Notes under the pieces: generated by a model | What the model saw: only the letters and a program-made list of their open reading frames with translations | The model's database searches: none | Told to the model about the DNA's origin: nothing | Part shown: positions 38,284 to 47,660 of the stretch, one piece after another | Numbering within the stretch: the stretch's first letter is position 1 | Layout of the letters: each line of letters starts with the position of its first letter | Program-made: the position numbers and the translations under genes | Assembly: GCA_016722025.1 (NCBI GenBank) | Contig: JADKGZ010000002.1 | Span: 1-64,000, forward strand | Direction of reading: 5' to 3' | Length of the DNA stretch: 64,000 nucleotides | DNA from: Acidimicrobiaceae bacterium | GTDB taxonomy: Bacteria; Actinomycetota; Acidimicrobiia; Acidimicrobiales; Ilumatobacteraceae

Positions 38284-38699
38284 GACGCCTGCGGCGAGCC
38301 GAAGCGGTACCAGTCGATGACCACATCCTGAGGCGTGGAACCGACCTTGACTGCCAACGACGAACCGGGCTGCAGGCGGGCGAGGTGCAACTGCGAAACG
38401 ACCTCGTTGATCGTCACCGGCACCGGGAAACCGGCGGCCGTCGGCACCAGCAGTTCGATCGCAAGGACCGGCTGCATGTTGATGTACTGACCCGACTGGC
38501 TGACTGCGACGATCGAGGCGTCGACCGGCGTGCCGTGAGCGGCCGCCGTCGAGTTGGCCCGGGCGGTCATGCCGGCGAGCATCGCGCTGGTCTGCGCCAT
38601 CATCGCTTGACCCTGTGCCATCTGAGCGACGGGGTCGTAGTCCTTGCGCAGTTCCTTGCCGACCTTGTTGATGGCGGCGATGTCTTTGAAGAAGCCCAT
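38280..38699 (-). CDS. hypothetical protein, globin operon
   Basis: The 139-residue protein begins MGFFKDIAAINKVGKELRKD, a charged helix, has a Met/Ala/Gln-rich stretch (QMAQGQAMMAQTSAMLAGM) and a C-terminal beta domain (ALLVPTAAGFPVPVTINEVV). It shares the MGxFK start and the Met/Gln-rich helix with the gene upstream, so the two may be related. The stop overlaps the globin start (ATGA). No known family is assigned. Confidence 0.75.
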   Translation of the reverse strand: MGFFKDIAAINKVGKELRKDYDPVAQMAQGQAMMAQTSAMLAGMTARANSTAAAHGTPVDASIVAVSQSGQYINMQPVLAIELLVPTAAGFPVPVTINEVVSQLHLARLQPGSSLAVKVGSTPQDVVIDWYRFGSPQAS

Positions 38700-38709
38700 G
38701 ACGATCGCC

Positions 38710-39105
38710 TCAGGCCACGTCGTAGTAACGACGGAACTCGGGGCCGATGGCCGGGACGGCGGTCATGCGGGCGGTCCATCCGGCAGCGGCGGCCTCCCAG
38801 TCGGCGGCGCTGATGCCGCGCTGGGCGGCGAAGCCGGCGGCGAGTGCCTGGTTGTAGCCGTTGTTGGCGACCTGCTTGCCGATCCACGCGTAGGTCGGCA
38901 GATCGACGCCGTTGATCGCCGTCAGGTGCTCGGGAGCGATCGGCTGGCCGACCTGCTGGTTGTAGGCGATTGCCTGCTGCATCTGGCCCATCTGAGCGGC
39001 CTGCATCGCCTGGGCGCTGGCGGCCAGGGCCTGACCCTGCTGCATCATGGCCGGAGCGGCGGCGACGACGTTCTTCATTTCCTTCATCTGCTTGAACAAA
39101 CCCAT
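38710..39105 (-). CDS. hypothetical Met/Gln-rich protein, globin operon
   Basis: The 131-residue protein starts MGLFKQMKEMKNVVAAAPAM and has a long Ala/Met/Gln-rich helix (QQGQALAASAQAMQAAQMGQ), then a C-terminal domain (GISAADWEAAAAGWTARMTA). AAGGAG stands 9 nt before the ATG. It is the first gene of the operon with the next hypothetical gene and the globin. The function is unknown. Confidence 0.75.
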   Translation of the reverse strand: MGLFKQMKEMKNVVAAAPAMMQQGQALAASAQAMQAAQMGQMQQAIAYNQQVGQPIAPEHLTAINGVDLPTYAWIGKQVANNGYNQALAAGFAAQRGISAADWEAAAAGWTARMTAVPAIGPEFRRYYDVA

Positions 39106-39209
39106 GATCGTTGTCTCCTTGTTGTATGCGCCGCATCGGTGCGATGCGCTGATGACCCCATCGTGCGCTGGCCCGGAGATCGGCGACTGAGTAACCGCTA
39201 CTCATTTCC

Positions 39210-39300
39210 TCGGCGAGCGCCTGTTCATCAGCCGCCGCACGGCCGAGAACCACCTGGCCAAGCTCTACGGCCTGGGCGCGGTGCCGGCTCGGCGGAGCTG
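39210..39300 (+). pseudogene. LuxR HTH fragment, duplicate of the end of the downstream regulator
   Basis: 39210-39269 encodes GERLFISRRTAENHLAKLY and is identical at about 57 of 60 bases to 41819-41878 in the intact LuxR-type regulator. It then diverges and ends at a stop near 39300, just before that regulator begins. It is probably the leftover end of a tandem copy. Confidence 0.75.
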
Positions 39301-39315
39301 ACAGAATGCCACTCG

Positions 39316-41952
39316 ATGGGGCTGACGGGAGATCTGGCGGGGCGGGATGCGGAGGTCCGTGCCCTTCGTGCTGCGCTGGACGACGGGACCGGCGCCTATC
39401 TCGTCGGGCGCGCCGGCGTCGGCAAGAGTCATCTCGTCGAGCGGGTCGCCACGCTCGCTGCCGGCGACGGCTACGAGGTCGTCCGCGCCAGAGCCACGGC
39501 AAGCTCCAGCGAACTCCCGCTCGGGGTCTTCCTCACCCAGCTCGGCGCTTCGGAGCGTTTCCTCACGCCGATGTTCACCGAGATCCGTGACCGCATCGTC
39601 GAGCGCGCCGAGGGCCGCCCGATCCTGCTCTGTGTGGACGACGTCGATCGACTTGACGACGCGTCAGCGGTGCTCGTGCACCAGATGGTCACCTCCGGAG
39701 ATGCGAAGCTGATCGCCACGCTACGGAGAGGGCGGATGGCGCCGGGCGAGATCCTCGACCTCGCGCAGCGCGGCGAGCTGCGTCGGCTGGAGATCGGCCC
39801 GATGACCCGCGACGCAGCCGAGGCGATGGCCGAACACGTGCTCGGCGCGCCGCTGGACCACGCGAGCCACCAACGACTGTGGGAGGCCACTGCTGGCAAT
39901 GCGCTGTTCATCCGCGAGGTGCTGCTGAGCGCGCAGGAAACCGAGCAACTGCTGACGACACCGGATGGCATCTCATTGGCCGAGCTCCCCCTGCGATCGC
40001 CGCGCTTGGTCGACGCGGTCAAGGGCCGCCTCGCCCACCTCAGCCCCGAACTGCACCAGGCTCTCCTGCACCTGGCCTTCGCCGAGCCGTGCGGCACCGC
40101 AGAGCTCACGAGCGTCGCCGACACCGATGCGTTGGCGGCATTGGAGGCCGCCGAACTGATCGAGACGTCGCTCGACCAGCGCCGCCTGTCGGTGCGCCTC
40201 GCCCACCCGCTCCACGGGGAGGTGTTGCGCGCGAGCACCCCGCTGTTGCAGCGTCGAGCCATCCTGGCCACTCTCGCCCGCGACCTGCAGGCCACCGGCG
40301 CCCGGCGCCGCAGCGACATCGTCAAGCTGGCCCGGCTGGCGGTGGACGGCGGTGTGGACGTCAGCGTCGACCTGCTGGTGCGAGCCGCCTCGCTCGTGTA
40401 CCACAACGGCGATCCGGTGCTGTGCGAGCGAATCGGACGCAAGGCGTTCGAGGCATCGAACCGCTTCGATGCGGGATGGGAGCTGGCCAACTGCCTGTAC
40501 CAGGCGGGCGACCTGCGCGCCTTTCGCGAACACGTGCCTGCCTGGCGGGCGTCGGCCACCAACGACGCCCAACAGCTCGCTGTCGCGATGCTGGAGGCGC
40601 AGAACGAGTTCTGGTACGCGGGCGACATGGCCCGCGTCGAGGCGATCACCGCCGAGGCGCTGGCCACCTACCCCGAGGACGTCGGCGAGGGCGGTGGCGA
40701 GCGCAACGAACTCGTCGCCAACCTCGCTCTCTTCGTCACGCTTGCCGGAGACCCGCAACGCGGCTGGCAGCTCGCCGAGCCGCTGCTGGAACTCGGCCCC
40801 AGCGCGGCGCTCATTCGCGGTGCCGTCAGCGCGTCCACCGCCCTGGGCCACCTCGGCCGCGTGGACGATGCAGTGAAGGTGCTCGACCGCGCGCTGGAGA
40901 CGTTCGGCATCATCGGCATCGAGGCCACCGGCTTGTCGCAGCGCGTCACTGCTGCCACCCGGGCCGGCACCAACTGCTGGCGTGGCGACCTCCCCGCCGC
41001 GTGGGCAGACACCGAGACGGCGCTGCACAGCGCTGTCAGCGAGTTCCAGATCAGCGCAGCGAACTATGCGTCGACCGGCCTGCACATCCTCGCCGGCCGT
41101 CCCAGCAAGGCCCTTCCGCTGATGGAGCGAGCGATCGAGTGGTACGGCCGCACCACTGGCGGCAGCACCGAGTATCGCTGGATGCTCGCCCGCCTCGCGC
41201 TCGTCCATGCGAATGCGGGCAACCCCGATCTCGCCGAACGAGCGCTCGTCGAGTTCGACGCCGACGACAGCCCGGGCATCGTCTTCGACCAGGAAGCAGA
41301 AGTTGCCCGAGCCCGCGTTGCGTTGCTGCGCGGCTTTCCGGAGGAGGCTCGCAGGTTGCTGCGCGCCACCCATGCATCGGTCGCCGCACATGGGTTGGTC
41401 GGCGGCGAACTGATGGCCGCCTACGAACTCGTCCGCCTCGACCGCGTCGAGGAAGTGGCCGAGCGGATGGCGGAGCTGGCCCCGCAGGTACAAGGCCTGC
41501 TGTTCCCAGCCGTCGCCGAGCATGCTGCAGCGCTGATGGCCGCCGATGTCGGCCGTCTCGGGGCGGTGGCCGACAGGTTCTCCGATCTGGGCATCCTGCT
41601 GTTCGCCTCCGAGGCAGCCGCCCACGCCTCCGAGGCGGCCCGCCGTGCCGGCGACCAACGCACCGCCACCCGTTGGCTCAGTCGCGCCACGGAGCTGAGA
41701 GCGATGTGCGATGACGGCGTGGTGGCCACCCCGATCATCGACGCGGGCCCGGTCACACTGACCCGCCGCGAGCGCGAGATCGGCCTGCTCGCCGCGCAGG
41801 GGCTGGCCAGCAAGGAGATCGGCGAGCGCCTGTTCATCAGCCGCCGCACCGCCGAGAACCACCTCGCCAAGGTCTACGACAAGGTCGGGGTGCGCACGCG
41901 TGCCGAGCTGGCACGCGTGTTCGACGGCGGCTTCACCGCACTGGCCTCCTGA
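39316..41952 (+). CDS. large LuxR-family ATPase regulator (LAL type)
   Basis: The 878-residue protein starts MGLTGDLAGRDAEVRALRAA and has a Walker A AYLVGRAGVGKSHLVERVAT near residue 30, Walker B ILLCVDDVDRLDDASAV near 105, a TPR-like helical middle, and a C-terminal LuxR HTH (LTRREREIGLLAAQGLASKE, IGERLFISRRTAENHLAKVY). LAL regulators (MalT-like) use ATP to assemble on DNA and activate transcription in response to a signal. The gene is divergent from the globin operon and precedes valS, with no obvious target. Confidence 0.9.
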   Translation: MGLTGDLAGRDAEVRALRAALDDGTGAYLVGRAGVGKSHLVERVATLAAGDGYEVVRARATASSSELPLGVFLTQLGASERFLTPMFTEIRDRIVERAEGRPILLCVDDVDRLDDASAVLVHQMVTSGDAKLIATLRRGRMAPGEILDLAQRGELRRLEIGPMTRDAAEAMAEHVLGAPLDHASHQRLWEATAGNALFIREVLLSAQETEQLLTTPDGISLAELPLRSPRLVDAVKGRLAHLSPELHQALLHLAFAEPCGTAELTSVADTDALAALEAAELIETSLDQRRLSVRLAHPLHGEVLRASTPLLQRRAILATLARDLQATGARRRSDIVKLARLAVDGGVDVSVDLLVRAASLVYHNGDPVLCERIGRKAFEASNRFDAGWELANCLYQAGDLRAFREHVPAWRASATNDAQQLAVAMLEAQNEFWYAGDMARVEAITAEALATYPEDVGEGGGERNELVANLALFVTLAGDPQRGWQLAEPLLELGPSAALIRGAVSASTALGHLGRVDDAVKVLDRALETFGIIGIEATGLSQRVTAATRAGTNCWRGDLPAAWADTETALHSAVSEFQISAANYASTGLHILAGRPSKALPLMERAIEWYGRTTGGSTEYRWMLARLALVHANAGNPDLAERALVEFDADDSPGIVFDQEAEVARARVALLRGFPEEARRLLRATHASVAAHGLVGGELMAAYELVRLDRVEEVAERMAELAPQVQGLLFPAVAEHAAALMAADVGRLGAVADRFSDLGILLFASEAAAHASEAARRAGDQRTATRWLSRATELRAMCDDGVVATPIIDAGPVTLTRREREIGLLAAQGLASKEIGERLFISRRTAENHLAKVYDKVGVRTRAELARVFDGGFTALAS

Positions 41953-42010
41953 CCCGCGAGCCGCGGTGGCCACGCGCGGAACGAACCGGCGAGCGGCGCG
42001 GCTGGTTCGG

Positions 42011-42016
42011 TAGCCT
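42011..42016 (+). promoter_or_regulatory. putative -10 box of valS
   Basis: TAGCCT, 10 nt before the ATG at 42027. The spacing excludes the GTG at 42018 as start. Confidence 0.45.
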
Positions 42017-42026
42017 CGTGCACGCC

Positions 42027-44615
42027 ATGACCAACGACACGACGAACATCCCTGACAAGCCGTCGCTCGACGGCATCGAGGCCCGCTGGATGCAGCGGTG
42101 GGAAGCTGACGCCACCTACCGCTTCGACCGTGATGCGAGCCGCGAGGGGGTGTTCGCGATCGACACGCCGCCACCCACCGTCAGCGGTTCGCTGCACATC
42201 GGCCACGTGTTCAGCTACACCCACACCGACACCATCGCCCGCTACCAGCGCATGCAGGGCAAGGCCGTCTTCTACCCCATTGGCTGGGACGACAACGGCC
42301 TGGCCACCGAGCGTCGCGTGCAGAACGTCACCGGCGTCCGTTGCGACCCGTCGCTGCCCTACGACCCCTCGTTCACCGCACCCTTCCGCGGCGACGTGCC
42401 CAAGGACCACCGCGCCATCCCCATCAGCCGGCCCAACTTCGTCGAGCTCTGCCGCGAGGTCACCCACGCCGACGAGGAGGTCTTCGGCGAGCTCATCCGG
42501 CGCCTCGGCCTGTCGGTCGACTGGTCGCTGCTCTACACCACCATCGGCGAGCGAGCGCGGCGCACCAGCCAACGAGCGTTCCTGCGCAACCTCGCCCGCG
42601 GCGAGGCGTACCAGCAGGATGCACCCACGCTGTACGACATCGACGAGCGCACGGCTGTCGCGCAGGCCGAGATGGAAGATCGCGACATGCCCGGCGCGTA
42701 TCACAAGGTCGCGTTCCACCGCACCACCACCTCGCAACAGCCCGGCGCCGGTGATCTGGTCATCGACACCACCCGGCCCGAGCTGCTGCCCAGCTGCGTC
42801 GCGATGGTCGCCCACCCCGACGATGCTCGCTACCAGCCGCTCTTCGGCACCACCGTGCTCACCCCGCTGTTCGGCGTGGAAGTGCCGGTGCTCGCGCACC
42901 ATCTGGCCGACCCCGAGAAGGGCACCGGCATCGCGATGATCTGCACCTTCGGCGACACCACCGACGTCACCTGGTGGCGCGAGCTCAACCTGCCGTCGCG
43001 GGCGCTCATCGGCTTCGACGGCCGCTTCGCCGCCGAGACGCCCGACTGGATCACCGACGAAGCCGGCCGCGATGTCTACGCGCAGCTGGCCGGCCTGTCG
43101 CCGAAGCAGGCCCAGAAGAAGATCGTCGAACTGCTGCAGGCCAGCGGCGAGATGCTCGGCGATGCTCGCCCCATCAGCCACCCGGTGAAGTTCTACGAGC
43201 GTGGCAGCCGCCCGCTGGAGATCGTGGCCACTCGCCAGTGGTACATCCGCAACGGCGGCCGCGATGCCGCGCTGCGCGATGCGCTCATCGAGCGCGGCGA
43301 CCAGGTCGCCTGGCACCCCGGCTACATGCGGCACCGCTACGACAACTGGGTGGGTGGTCTCAACGGCGACTGGCTCATCAGCCGGCAGCGCTTCTTCGGC
43401 GTGCCGGTGCCGCTGTGGTACCGCCTCGACACCGAGGGCAACCCGCTGTACGCCGACGTGCTGGCGCCGTCCGAGGATCGCCTGCCGATCGACCCCAGCA
43501 CCGACTGCCCCGACGGTTTCACTGCGGTCCAGCGCGGTGTGCCCGGTGGCTTCATCGGCGACCCCGACGTGATGGACACCTGGGCCACCAGCTCGCTCAC
43601 GCCGCACATCGCCGGCGAGTGGGAGACCGGCACGCCGACGCCCAACGACCTGTTCGACCGCGTGTTCCCGTACGACATGCGCCCGCAGGGGCACGACATC
43701 ATCCGTACCTGGCTGTTCAGCACCGTGGTGCGCAGCCATCACGAGCACGGCGTTGCGCCGTGGCGCCACGCTGCGCTCAGTGGCTGGATCCTCGACCCCG
43801 ATCGCAAGAAGATGTCGAAGAGCAAGGGCAATGTGGTCACCCCCATCGACCTGCTCGAGCAGTACGGCACCGACGCCATCCGCTACTGGGCCGCGAGCGG
43901 CCGGCCCGGCGTCGACACCGCGCTCGACGAGGGCCAGATGAAGATCGGCCGCAAGCTGGGCACCAAGCTGCTCAACGCGTCGAAGTTCGTGCTCAGCTTC
44001 GGCGAGCCCCCGGCGGGCGCCACTGCAACCGAAGCGATCGATCTCGCGATGCAGGCCCGCCTGCGCTCGGTGGTCGCCGAGGCCACCGCAGCCTTCGAGA
44101 GCTTCGACTACGCACGCGCGCTGGAGGCCACCGAGCAGTTCTTCTGGTGGTTCTGCGACGACTACGTGGAGCTGGTGAAGAGCCGCGCCTACGGAGTTCA
44201 CGGGCCGCAGGGCGCAGCCTCGGCTCAGGCCGCGTTGCGCGCGGCGCTGCACACCATCCTGCGCTTGTTCGCCCCCTCCATCCCGTTCGTCACCGACGAG
44301 GTGTGGAGCTGGTGGCAGCAGGGCTCGGTGCACAACCAGGCGTGGCCCAGTCGCGATGCCCTCGGAACCGCCGGCGATGCAACCCTGCTGGATCCCGTGT
44401 GCGAGGTGCTCGCGGCCATCCGGCGCTGCAAGACCGAGGCCAAGGCGAGCCAGAAGGCGGGCGTGTCGCTGCTCGTCGTGCACGCGCCCACCGAACTGCA
44501 CGCGGCCATCGCCAGCGCCGAGACCGATCTGCGCGACGCCGGCTCCATCGCCGAGCTGCGCTACGAGCATGCCGACGTGCTGGCGTGCGACATCGTGCTC
44601 GCCGACCCCGCCTGA
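42027..44615 (+). CDS. valS: valyl-tRNA synthetase
   Basis: The 862-residue class I synthetase has the HIGH motif SGSLHIGHVFSYTHTDTIAR near residue 50, PIGWDDNGLATERRVQ, the editing-domain threonine-rich segment VIDTTRPELLPSCVAMVAH, the KMSKSKGNVVTP motif near 600, and an anticodon-binding domain (FWWFCDDYVELVKSRAYGV). It charges tRNA-Val and edits Thr. The ATG at 42027 is placed 10 nt after a -10-like TAGCCT. Long open frames on the opposite strand (41874-44627) are GC-driven shadows. Confidence 0.95.
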   Translation: MTNDTTNIPDKPSLDGIEARWMQRWEADATYRFDRDASREGVFAIDTPPPTVSGSLHIGHVFSYTHTDTIARYQRMQGKAVFYPIGWDDNGLATERRVQNVTGVRCDPSLPYDPSFTAPFRGDVPKDHRAIPISRPNFVELCREVTHADEEVFGELIRRLGLSVDWSLLYTTIGERARRTSQRAFLRNLARGEAYQQDAPTLYDIDERTAVAQAEMEDRDMPGAYHKVAFHRTTTSQQPGAGDLVIDTTRPELLPSCVAMVAHPDDARYQPLFGTTVLTPLFGVEVPVLAHHLADPEKGTGIAMICTFGDTTDVTWWRELNLPSRALIGFDGRFAAETPDWITDEAGRDVYAQLAGLSPKQAQKKIVELLQASGEMLGDARPISHPVKFYERGSRPLEIVATRQWYIRNGGRDAALRDALIERGDQVAWHPGYMRHRYDNWVGGLNGDWLISRQRFFGVPVPLWYRLDTEGNPLYADVLAPSEDRLPIDPSTDCPDGFTAVQRGVPGGFIGDPDVMDTWATSSLTPHIAGEWETGTPTPNDLFDRVFPYDMRPQGHDIIRTWLFSTVVRSHHEHGVAPWRHAALSGWILDPDRKKMSKSKGNVVTPIDLLEQYGTDAIRYWAASGRPGVDTALDEGQMKIGRKLGTKLLNASKFVLSFGEPPAGATATEAIDLAMQARLRSVVAEATAAFESFDYARALEATEQFFWWFCDDYVELVKSRAYGVHGPQGAASAQAALRAALHTILRLFAPSIPFVTDEVWSWWQQGSVHNQAWPSRDALGTAGDATLLDPVCEVLAAIRRCKTEAKASQKAGVSLLVVHAPTELHAAIASAETDLRDAGSIAELRYEHADVLACDIVLADPA

Positions 44616-44655
44616 GCCGGCGGCCACGGTGCATCGGGCGGAAGCACTGCATCGC

Positions 44656-44661
44656 TAACAT
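44656..44661 (+). promoter_or_regulatory. putative -10 box of the L,D-transpeptidase gene
   Basis: TAACAT, 7 nt before the ATG at 44669. Confidence 0.4.
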
Positions 44662-44668
44662 TGCCGCG

Positions 44669-45295
44669 ATGCGTCGTGCAGTTGGCGGTCTCCTCACCGC
44701 AGCCCTCGCGGCTGTCGCGCTCTGGCAGGTGCCCGGCGCGCCCGCTGCCGCCGGCGCCGACACGACCACCACCACGACCACCACGACCACCGCCAACGAG
44801 ATGGTGCCTGCCAACCGCGGCACCGCCGTGCAGGTGGAGCCGACGCTGGCACCGCCCCCCGCTGCGCCCACACCCGCCACACCGTCGGTCGGTTTGCCGG
44901 CCGGCTCGGGCAGCGGCCGGCGAGTGGTGTACGTGAAGAGCCAGATGCGGGTCTGGATCATCGACGCCGACGAGAACATCCAACGCACCTACCTCGTGTC
45001 GGGGCGGCTCAACCAGCCCAAGCCCGGCACGTACCACGTGTTCTCGAGGTCCACGTACACCTGCAACATCAACCACTCCAACGTGTGCATGCGGTGGATG
45101 GTGCGGTTCGCTCACGGGCCTGGGGGCGACAACATCGGGTTCCACGAGATCCCGCGCAAGAACGGCGCTCCGGTGCAAGGCAACCATCAGCTGGGCCAGG
45201 CGTTGTCCAGCGGCTGTGTGCGGCAGAGCACCGACGATGCACAGTTCATGTGGGCGTGGGCCGGTATCGGCACCACGGTCGTTGTCATCCAGTGA
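44669..45295 (+). CDS. secreted L,D-transpeptidase (YkuD domain)
   Basis: The 208-residue protein has a signal peptide (LLTAALAAVALWQVPGAPAAA), a Thr-rich and Pro-rich linker, then the YkuD domain with RVVYVKSQMRVWIIDADENI and the catalytic GNHQLGQALSSGCVRQSTDD. These enzymes make 3-3 peptidoglycan cross-links or attach proteins to the wall. The substrate cannot be deduced. Confidence 0.88.
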   Translation: MRRAVGGLLTAALAAVALWQVPGAPAAAGADTTTTTTTTTTANEMVPANRGTAVQVEPTLAPPPAAPTPATPSVGLPAGSGSGRRVVYVKSQMRVWIIDADENIQRTYLVSGRLNQPKPGTYHVFSRSTYTCNINHSNVCMRWMVRFAHGPGGDNIGFHEIPRKNGAPVQGNHQLGQALSSGCVRQSTDDAQFMWAWAGIGTTVVVIQ

Positions 45296-45379
45296 CCTTC
45301 GTGGTGCGGTGAGGGTGGCTCCTCACTCGGTGACAGCGACCGCGGCGCCGCCCGACCCCTGCCGCTGCCGGTGGGCGGA

Positions 45380-45385
45380 TATCCT
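45380..45385 (+). promoter_or_regulatory. putative -10 box of the LCP gene
   Basis: TATCCT, 9 nt before the ATG at 45395. Confidence 0.4.
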
Positions 45386-45394
45386 TCACGCCGC

Positions 45395-46693
45395 ATGAGC
45401 AATCCCACCGTCGAGCCTGCGCCGTTCAAGCCGCGCCACACCAACGTGCAGCGAGCGGTCCTCGCGGTCAACATCGTCATCGTCATCGCCTGCCTCGTGG
45501 GGGCGGGCGCCCTCGTCTATGGCAAGCAGCAGCTCGATGGTCGCCTGCAAACCGACGCCGTGCAGGTGAACACCTCGCTGGGCAGCAACACCGCGCCCAG
45601 CACGGCAACCGGCGACACCGGCGTCACCAGCAGCACCGAGGTCGCCGCCACGTTCCCTCCCGCCGATCCGCAGGCGCAGAACTTCCTCATCGCCGGTAGC
45701 GACGTCAACGCCTGCGTCGAACCCAACTCGCAATGGGCGGGCGCCGCCGACCCGGGTCGGGAGAACATCGGCAACCGCAGCGACACCATCATGGTGATGC
45801 GGGTCGATCCGGCGACTCGGCAAGCAGCGGTGCTGTCGTTCCCCCGTGACCTGTGGGTGAAAATCCCCGGCAAGAGCAACAACCGCATCAACACGGCGTA
45901 CATCAAGGACGACTACTCGCTGCTCGCCCAAACGCTGTACGAGAACTTTGGCATCCAGGTAAACCACTACATCCAGGTCGACTTCTGCGCCTTCAAGCGC
46001 ATCGTCGATGCAGTCGGTGGCGTGACCGTGCCGTTCAGCACCCGCATCCTCGACAAGAACGTCGGGCTCGATGTTGCCGCCGGCTGCCACACGTTCGTCG
46101 GTGACGAAGCACTCGCGTACGTGCGGTCGCGTCACCTGAAGTGGATGGACGAGAACGGCGAGACCCACGAGGACGCCACCTCCGACCTCGGCCGCATCTC
46201 GCGCCAGCAAGACTTCCTGCGCCGCACGTTGCAGGCAGCGCTCGACAAGGGCGTCTTCGACCCGGCAGTTGCCCGAGCACTGATCGAGTCGCTGCAGACC
46301 GACATCGTCACCGAAGCCGGCTTCACCGTCAACGACATGCTCGAGTTCGCCGGCGTGTTGCGCGACGTCGACCCGGGCAGCATTCGCACTTACCAGATCG
46401 AGGCTCGCGGCATGATGGTGAGCGGCGCCTCGGTGCTGGAACCGCGGATCAACGGCGACAACATGAAGGCGATCCTGGCCATCTTCCAAGGCCAGGCACC
46501 GCTTGCGGGCGCGCCCGAGCAGGCCTTCGAGACCACTACCACCACGGCCCAGACCAGCACCACCGCCGGGTCGGGCAGCACGGTGGCCGGCGAGGCCACC
46601 ACCAGCACGGTGGCAGCCACCACCACGTCCGCCGTGGAGCCGGAGGAGAACGTCAAGGGCGACATCCTCCCCGACCCCAACCTCACCTGCTGA
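45395..46693 (+). CDS. LytR-CpsA-Psr (LCP) family protein
   Basis: The 432-residue protein has one N-terminal membrane helix (AVLAVNIVIVIACLVGAGAL) and an LCP domain: NFLIAGSDVNA, RSDTIMVMRVDPATRQAAVL, SFPRDLWVKIPGKSNNRINT, and the later VRSRHLKWMDENGETHEDAT with RISRQQDFLR. LCP proteins move polymer precursors from lipid carriers to peptidoglycan. The ectodomain is on the outer face of the membrane and ends in a Thr-rich tail. Confidence 0.9.
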   Translation: MSNPTVEPAPFKPRHTNVQRAVLAVNIVIVIACLVGAGALVYGKQQLDGRLQTDAVQVNTSLGSNTAPSTATGDTGVTSSTEVAATFPPADPQAQNFLIAGSDVNACVEPNSQWAGAADPGRENIGNRSDTIMVMRVDPATRQAAVLSFPRDLWVKIPGKSNNRINTAYIKDDYSLLAQTLYENFGIQVNHYIQVDFCAFKRIVDAVGGVTVPFSTRILDKNVGLDVAAGCHTFVGDEALAYVRSRHLKWMDENGETHEDATSDLGRISRQQDFLRRTLQAALDKGVFDPAVARALIESLQTDIVTEAGFTVNDMLEFAGVLRDVDPGSIRTYQIEARGMMVSGASVLEPRINGDNMKAILAIFQGQAPLAGAPEQAFETTTTTAQTSTTAGSGSTVAGEATTSTVAATTTSAVEPEENVKGDILPDPNLTC

Positions 46694-46722
46694 CCTCCCA
46701 CCACCCCCAGCGCGAGCTGGTA

Positions 46723-47646
46723 TCAGCCGGCGCGGTCGAGCGCCTGCGTGAGGGCCGCCGCAACTTGAGAGGGGCCGCTGATGGTGATGCACCTCGCGCC
46801 GACCTGGTGAGCGAACGCCCGAGCCTCGTCACTGTCGGAATCGGGGGCGACGACGACCAGCTCGGTGAGCGCGCCGGCCGCTGCCACCGGATCGCCGTCG
46901 ACCGTGGAGCGGCAGTCGCTGAGCAGCACCGTCACCTTGCGGCCGGCGCGGCTGCGTTCGAGTTGGGCACCCGCCACGCGCAGCGCTCCGGCGAGGTCGG
47001 TGGTGCCGAAGCCGCGCAACGAGAGCACGTCGTTCACCACCAGCTCGCTGGGCTTGGGAGTCAGCTGACCTTTCGCCACCACCGCGTTCTTCCCGAACGC
47101 CAGCACGCTGTAGTCGCTGGGCGAGCGATTGGCCACGGCCGCTGCCGCGAGCGCAGCGGTGGCGAGTGGCTTACCACCCATCGAGCCGCTGCGGTCGACC
47201 AGCAGGCACAGCGCGGTCGTCGGCTGCACCCAGCCGCGCACGCGCAGGCGCTCGGCGTCGATGGCCCCGCCACGACCCTCCATGATCGCCTCCAGGCTGG
47301 CGTCGATGTCGAGATCGCCGCCGTCCGGGCGATACGGCAGCTCGCGCAGCGTGCCCACACCGCGTGGGCGCACCGGGCCACGCCGTGCGATGTCGAGGAA
47401 CAACGACGCGGCGAGACGCTTCGCCAGCTCGCGCAGCCGCCGATCGGTGGCACCCACCAGGTCGGCGAGCATCGCCAGCATCTCGTCGGGATCCTCGCGC
47501 AACCCCTCCTCCACGGCCGATTCGTCGAGCTCACCGACCTCCGGCGACACCTGCTCGAAGCGAGGGTTGCGCGCCAGCTCGCGACGCGACGTGGTGCGCT
47601 TCTGACTGTTGGCAACCTCTGCGTCGGCCTCGTCGCCCTCCTTCAC
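46723..47646 (-). CDS. vWA-domain protein, partner of the adjacent MoxR
   Basis: The 307-residue protein starts at GTG 47646. Its C-terminal vWA domain has the MIDAS motif LLVDRSGSMGGKPLATAAL near 150, GFGTTDLAGALRVAGAQLER, and VTVLLSDCRSTVDGDPVAAA. MoxR-vWA pairs act in assembly or metal insertion of oxidoreductases. The gene is 14 bp from the MoxR gene on the same strand, next to the NDMA-type alcohol dehydrogenase. Confidence 0.85.
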   Translation of the reverse strand: MKEGDEADAEVANSQKRTTSRRELARNPRFEQVSPEVGELDESAVEEGLREDPDEMLAMLADLVGATDRRLRELAKRLAASLFLDIARRGPVRPRGVGTLRELPYRPDGGDLDIDASLEAIMEGRGGAIDAERLRVRGWVQPTTALCLLVDRSGSMGGKPLATAALAAAAVANRSPSDYSVLAFGKNAVVAKGQLTPKPSELVVNDVLSLRGFGTTDLAGALRVAGAQLERSRAGRKVTVLLSDCRSTVDGDPVAAAGALTELVVVAPDSDSDEARAFAHQVGARCITISGPSQVAAALTQALDRAG

Positions 47647-47660
47647 GTCCGGCGGTGGTG

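Noticed and set aside
41874..44627. A 917-codon open frame opposite valS
   Set aside because: valS is unmistakable on the other strand; the antisense frame has no recognisable motif.
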